From Zobellella denitrificans (lineage in GTDB: Bacteria > Pseudomonadota > Gammaproteobacteria > Enterobacterales > Aeromonadaceae), in NCBI RefSeq assembly GCF_002237365.1, contig NZ_NMUO01000036.1, positions 1 through 33,403 of the forward strand: a stretch of 33,403 bases of DNA, given 5' to 3'. Below the pieces are notes generated by a model, which worked only from the letters and a program-made list of their open reading frames with translations, was not told where the DNA came from and searched no databases. The translations under genes were made by a program, and so were the position numbers. Shown one piece after another: positions 30,157 through 33,403 of this stretch (positions are counted from its first letter, which is position 1; each line of letters opens with the position of its first letter).

Positions 30157-30312
30157 TCTGTGGTTCTCCCGTTCCCTGATGTGAATGTTGGATATTTTTG
30201 AGCGCACATTTTCAATGGGCCTGGATTTTACAACCCTGCCCAGTGAAAAGGTGCGAAATATAGCGCATTTGCAAAGCACCGCCGGGGTTGCACTCCGCCG
30301 ACACGCTTCAAG

Positions 30313-30381
30313 CCCATCCATGGGACGCTCGGCAAATGTCATCCCTGACATTTGACGGTCGGCTACGGCAATCCCCGCCGT
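30313..30381. repeat. Tandem hairpins with ATCC centres between ectC and ask
   Basis: Three successive stems lie in the gap between ectC and ask: CCCAT-cc-ATGGG (30313-30324), CAAATGTCA-tccc-TGACATTTG (30333-30354, perfect nine-base arms) and ACGGC-aatcccc-GCCGT (30365-30381). Each centre contains ATCC in the same orientation, suggesting iterated variants of one unit. There is no T run, so termination is unlikely; mRNA processing or partial attenuation between ectC and ask is plausible. Confidence 0.6.
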
Positions 30382-30403
30382 TGCTTTGCGCAGCTAATTT
30401 AAC

Positions 30404-30811
30404 TCAGCCTTCCGCCTCTTCCGTTTCCAGCGGATAGACGCCGTCGGCATCGTGCACTTCCTTGCCGGTGAGCGGCGGGTTGAACACGCAGGCCAGTTTC
30501 ATGTCCTCGCTGCCGCCGCGCAGCAGGTGCTCGTCGTGCTGGTCCAGGATGTAAAGGGTGCCGGGTGTGATGGGATAGACCTTGCCGTCGGCCAGGGTCT
30601 GGATTTCGCCGTTACCGCTCATGCAGTACACCGACTCCAGGTGGTTCTGGTAGTGGATATGGGTCTCGGTATTGGCATAGATGGTGGTGATATGGAACGA
30701 AAAACCCATGTTGTCGCTTTTCAGCAGCATACGGGTGCTTTCCCAGGTGCCGGTTTCGGACTTGACCCGACGTTCGGTTTGTTCACATTCGGCGAGAGTA
30801 CGTACGATCAT
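30404..30811 (-). CDS. ectC: L-ectoine synthase
   Basis: A 135-aa cupin protein. The core reads '[21 protein letters not shown]', and residues Glu59, Tyr87 and His95 fall where the metal ligands of characterised EctC (Glu57, Tyr85, His93) are expected. It closes N-gamma-acetyl-diaminobutyrate to ectoine, releasing water. The ATG at 30811 has AAGGAAATACC upstream and begins [14 protein letters not shown], as in other EctC proteins. It follows ectB after 144 bases. Confidence 0.96.
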   Translation of the reverse strand: MIVRTLAECEQTERRVKSETGTWESTRMLLKSDNMGFSFHITTIYANTETHIHYQNHLESVYCMSGNGEIQTLADGKVYPITPGTLYILDQHDEHLLRGGSEDMKLACVFNPPLTGKEVHDADGVYPLETEEAEG

Positions 30812-30922
30812 GGTATTTCCTTCAATTTTCAATTCTGTTGCTCTTCCCGCCCGTGGCGGCAAGGTAAAGCTCACCCGGCACCCTGTGCGCGGGCGCGTGC
30901 AATGCATAACATAAAGGGGTGG

Positions 30923-30951
30923 AGCCCCCGGCGACGGCCGCCGCCGGGGCT
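30923..30951 (-). promoter_or_regulatory. GC-rich hairpin between ectB and ectC
   Basis: AGCCCC and GGGGCT arms with an inner GGCG/CGCC stem (30923-30951) directly after the ectB stop. It lacks a T run, so partial attenuation or mRNA stabilisation between ectB and ectC is more likely than full termination. Confidence 0.45.
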
Positions 30952-30955
30952 GCGC

Positions 30956-32227
30956 TCAGGAGGCCTTGCTCAGCCGCTCGCCGGCGGTTTCGTCGACAGC
31001 CGCTTCCAGCCAGTCCAGGCCCTGGTTCAGCTCGGCCTCGCTGATGACGAGCGGGCACAGGCACTTGACCACTTCGTCGTCGGGGCCGGCGGTTTCGATG
31101 ATAAGGCCGCGCTCGAAGGCCTTGCTGGTGATCACATCGGCGATGTCGCCGCTCACGCAGGCGATGCCCTGCATCATGCCCCGGCCCTTGACCTTGTCGA
31201 ACAGCTGCGGGTGCTTGTCGACCATGGCCTGCAGGCGACGGCTGAGCAATTCGCCCTTGGCGCGCACCCCGGCGGCGAACTGGTCGTCCCGCCAGAAGGT
31301 TTCCAGCGCCTTGCGGGCGGTGATGAAGGCATGGTTGTTGCCGCGGAAGGTGCCGTTGTGCTCGCCGGGCTCCCACTGATCCAGGTCGGGGCGCATCAGC
31401 ACCAGGGCAAAGGGCAGGCCCATGCCGCTCAGGGACTTGGACAGGGTGATGATGTCCGGCTTGATGCCCGCCGGCTCGAAGCTGAAGAAGGTGCCGGTAC
31501 GGCCGCAGCCGGCCTGGATGTCGTCGGCGATCAGCAGGATCTCGTGCCGGCGGCAGATGGCTTCGAGTCGCTTGAGCCAGGTCACCGAGGCGGCATTGAG
31601 CCCGCCCTCGCCCTGCACCACCTCGAACAGCACGGCGGCGGGCTTGTCCAGGCCGCTGGAGTTGTCGTTGAGCATGGTTTCGAACAGCAGCAGGCTGTCG
31701 TCACCGGCGCCCGGGTAGCCGTCGTAGGGCAGACGGGTGATGTTGGCCAGCACGGTGCCGGCGCCGCCGCGATGGTGCTGGTTGCCGGTGGCGGCCAGGG
31801 CGCCCAGGCTGACGCCGTGGAAACCGTTGGTAAAGGCCACGATGTTTTCCCGGCCGGTGACCTTGCGCGCCAGCTTCATCGCCGCTTCCACCGCGTTGGT
31901 GCCGGTAGGGCCGGTAAACTGGGCCACGTGATCCAGGCCGCGGGGCTTGAGGACGATGTCCTGCAGCGCGGTCAGGAAGGCCGCCTTGGCCGAGGTGTGC
32001 ATATCCAGGCCGTGGGCGATGCCGTCGGCCTGGATATACTCAATCAGGGCCTCTTTCAGCACCGGATGGTTGTGCCCGTAGTTGAGGGTGCCGGCGCCGG
32101 CGAGGAAGTCCAGGTAGCGCTTGCCCTTGGTGTCGTGCAGCCATACCCCGCGGGCCTGGTTGAACACCACCGGAAAAGAGCGGGCGTAAGTTTGTACACT
32201 GGATTCCATTACATCAAAAATACTCAT
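30956..32227 (-). CDS. ectB: Diaminobutyrate--2-oxoglutarate transaminase
   Basis: A 423-aa class III aminotransferase. '[18 protein letters not shown]' (about 104-121) is the PLP phosphate loop, '[15 protein letters not shown]' (231-245) holds the PLP-pyridine aspartate, and Lys264 in '[10 protein letters not shown]' is the Schiff-base lysine. It converts aspartate semialdehyde and glutamate to L-2,4-diaminobutyrate, the first committed step of ectoine synthesis. AAGGAG precedes the ATG. It lies 65 bases after ectA. Confidence 0.96.
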   Translation of the reverse strand: MSIFDVMESSVQTYARSFPVVFNQARGVWLHDTKGKRYLDFLAGAGTLNYGHNHPVLKEALIEYIQADGIAHGLDMHTSAKAAFLTALQDIVLKPRGLDHVAQFTGPTGTNAVEAAMKLARKVTGRENIVAFTNGFHGVSLGALAATGNQHHRGGAGTVLANITRLPYDGYPGAGDDSLLLFETMLNDNSSGLDKPAAVLFEVVQGEGGLNAASVTWLKRLEAICRRHEILLIADDIQAGCGRTGTFFSFEPAGIKPDIITLSKSLSGMGLPFALVLMRPDLDQWEPGEHNGTFRGNNHAFITARKALETFWRDDQFAAGVRAKGELLSRRLQAMVDKHPQLFDKVKGRGMMQGIACVSGDIADVITSKAFERGLIIETAGPDDEVVKCLCPLVISEAELNQGLDWLEAAVDETAGERLSKAS

Positions 32228-32292
32228 CTCGACTCCTTAAAGTCTTGAGTTCAAATCTAAACATCGAAAATAACGCGAACGGGCCCCGGGGC

Positions 32293-32811
32293 TCAGGCGA
32301 GGGGGATGCGATAGAGGATCTCGCTCTTGCTGGCGCCGTCGAAGTGCCGTTCCCGATCGAACAGCACATGGCGCACGCCCTGTCCCTTGCCCTGGTCACG
32401 GGCCAGGCTGTCGAACAGCGCCCAGGAGGCGGTGTTGTCGGCGGTGATGGTGGTCTCGACATGGGTGACGCCCTCGCAGGCCGGCGAGCCCAGTATGGTG
32501 TCGAGCAGGGTGCGGGCCAGGCCTTCGCCGCGGGCGCGTTTATCTATGGCTACCTGCCAAACAAAGAGGGTGCTTGGATCGGTCGGTTTACGGTAGGCAG
32601 AGATAAACCCCAGCAGGGAGCCGTCTTCCTCGTCTTCGGCCAGCATGCAGGTCTCGGCAAAATGCAGGCACTGCAGCAGGTTGCAGTAGGTGGAGTTGGT
32701 GTCGAGCGGCTTGCAACGGGCGATCAGGCGGTTCACCTCGTGGCCGTCGGTCGACCTGGGATGACGCAGCAGCAACTGCAGTTCTAGTGTGGTATCCGTG
32801 TCCATATCCAT
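32293..32811 (-). CDS. ectA: Diaminobutyrate acetyltransferase
   Basis: A 172-aa GNAT enzyme. 'LQLLLRHPRSTDGHEVNRLI' starts the domain, 'TLFVWQVAIDKRARGEGLARTLLDTIL' contains the acetyl-CoA loop, and 'VETTITADNTASWALFDSLAR' is characteristic of EctA. It acetylates L-2,4-diaminobutyrate at N-gamma using acetyl-CoA. It is the first gene of ectA-ectB-ectC-ask. The ATG at 32811 and the one two codons later both lack a good Shine-Dalgarno; TATAAATT precedes the first. An inverted repeat lies just upstream. Confidence 0.95.
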   Translation of the reverse strand: MDMDTDTTLELQLLLRHPRSTDGHEVNRLIARCKPLDTNSTYCNLLQCLHFAETCMLAEDEEDGSLLGFISAYRKPTDPSTLFVWQVAIDKRARGEGLARTLLDTILGSPACEGVTHVETTITADNTASWALFDSLARDQGKGQGVRHVLFDRERHFDGASKSEILYRIPLA

Positions 32812-32823
32812 AATTTATAGGTC

Positions 32824-32885
32824 TAATCAGTTTTAGTTAGTGGGCAAAGTAAAAATGCATTACTAAACTAGCAAATCACTGATTA
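32824..32885. promoter_or_regulatory. Dyad in the ectA upstream region, possible operator
   Basis: TAATCAG (32824-32830) and CTGATTA (32879-32885) are perfect inverted arms 48 bases apart, with a second imperfect pair (TAGTTAG at 32834, CTAAACTA at 32863) nested inside. The AT-rich segment lies 13-75 bases upstream of ectA, where a regulator such as a MarR-type EctR or CosR would bind in other organisms. No clear -35/-10 pair could be fixed, and no regulator gene is adjacent. Confidence 0.4.
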
Positions 32886-33115
32886 ATTGCAACCTTATCT
32901 CTGTTAAATTAATTTGAACAGCATTCATTTTAACATTGATCAACGATCCAAACAGGGAGCATATGACCCCCATAAAATCCCCAGCACCCCCTTTCCGGAC
33001 GGTGGATCGGCAGAAAATTCGCGACCGGAGGAACCCGCTTCGACGGCACCTGCTACTATCAATGCAGTGGCGGTGCTTTTATCGCCACCCTGTCAGGCTA
33101 GAGCGGAAATACACT

Positions 33116-33325
33116 ATGAGTACGAAAGAAACAGGGACCGTAAAATGGTTCAACGAGGAAAAAGGGTTTGGATTCATCTCCCGGGCCTCCGGCGCGGATC
33201 TGTTCGTTCACTTTTCCTCCATACGGGGTGATGGTTTCAAGACCCTCAAGGAAGGCCAGCCGGTCAGCTTTGTGGTCACCCAGGGCAAGAAAGGGCCACA
33301 GGCGGACGAAGTGGAACTGCTCTGA
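33116..33325 (+). CDS. Cold-shock domain protein (CspA family)
   Basis: A 69-aa single-domain protein. RNP1 'KGFGFI' and RNP2 'LFVHF' are present, with the opening '[15 protein letters not shown]' and the ending '[10 protein letters not shown]'. It binds single-stranded RNA or DNA and acts as an RNA chaperone or transcription antiterminator. The ATG at 33116 is preceded by a weak GGA; an upstream in-frame extension to 32936 has no family similarity and is more likely leader RNA. A stem GTGGCG/CGCCAC (33067-33088) lies in the leader, as in cold-shock mRNAs. Which Csp paralogue it is cannot be told. Confidence 0.94.
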   Translation: MSTKETGTVKWFNEEKGFGFISRASGADLFVHFSSIRGDGFKTLKEGQPVSFVVTQGKKGPQADEVELL

Positions 33326-33334
33326 TCCCCAATC

Positions 33335-33356
33335 CGGCGGCACGGCAGTGCCGCCG
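33335..33356 (+). terminator. Hairpin after the cold-shock gene, possible terminator
   Basis: CGGCGGCA-cggcag-TGCCGCCG begins ten bases after the stop codon. There is no T run in the following bases, so efficiency is doubtful. Confidence 0.45.
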
Positions 33357-33403
33357 CTGCCTGTCGGCCCCCGGGCTCCTCGCCCCGTCTGCTTCCCCTT
33401 CCC

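Noticed and set aside
32936-33115. N-terminal extension of the cold-shock protein by 60 codons
   Set aside because: It lacks family similarity and a ribosome site; it is more likely leader RNA of the cold-shock gene.
1-33403. tRNA, rRNA, CRISPR array, complete insertion sequence or prophage genes
   Set aside because: None seen by eye on either strand; there is no transposase, integrase or regularly spaced repeat array.

Overview
This window is GC-rich bacterial chromosome that reads as a gammaproteobacterium: HrpA (about 1,295 aa), a short 95-aa L25 (RplY), a 93-aa PpiC, a SlyB-type lipoprotein, a YbjD-like ATPase and cytochrome b562. A complete ectABC-ask set for ectoine suggests a marine or halotolerant organism. 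The combination would suit Oceanimonas, Zobellella or a relative in the Aeromonadales, but no 16S or other marker is present, so genus is inference.

Layout. 1-4.2 kb: mostly single-gene units on the minus strand (GNAT, VOC, cation/proton antiporter, GNAT, DoxX, DHFR-like reductase, DUF1330). 4.2-7.5 kb: a distinct AT-richer block with five one-gene integron cassettes, all on the minus strand and separated by attC sites, with no integrase in the window. It is bounded on the left by a truncated attC and a broken VOC gene and on the right by an AT-rich stretch and a dispersed repeat. 7.5-15.5 kb: more small accessory genes (VOC, DUF3565/DUF3087 pair, NIPSNAP, SDR, GNAT, lipoprotein, DUF3175, VOC, LysE exporter convergent with an AraC regulator, DUF6544-like), with remnants of a gamma-glutamylcyclotransferase and a DUF6064 gene. 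15.6-22.7 kb: second repeat copy, rplY, a LysR/DoxX divergent pair, a REP-like hairpin element, hrpA, and an orphan LuxR-type regulator. 22.7-28.4 kb: an AT-rich gap holding a self-contained 27-codon small gene with promoter and terminator, then slyB, cytochrome b562, an MFS transporter, an unrecognised membrane protein, a YbjD-like ATPase and ppiC. 28.5-33.4 kb: a hairpin-rich intergenic element, ask-ectC-ectB-ectA (transcribed ectA to ask) and a cold-shock protein on the plus strand.

How genes work together. EctB, EctA and EctC convert aspartate semialdehyde to ectoine, and the specialised aspartate kinase supplies the precursor. Most other genes look like stress, detoxification or transport functions in units of one or two. 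The cassettes are a mobile reservoir of unknown proteins; three of the five are predicted membrane proteins.

The strongest unusual signal is the cassette array: in four of five cassettes the first bases (TTRRRY) are exactly complementary to that cassette's own attC R'' box, with one mismatch in the fifth, as expected for excisable circles. Others are a 150-bp dispersed repeat (7.5 and 15.6 kb), a run of three hairpins each with ATCC at its centre between ectC and ask, and the isolated small gene at 23.1 kb.
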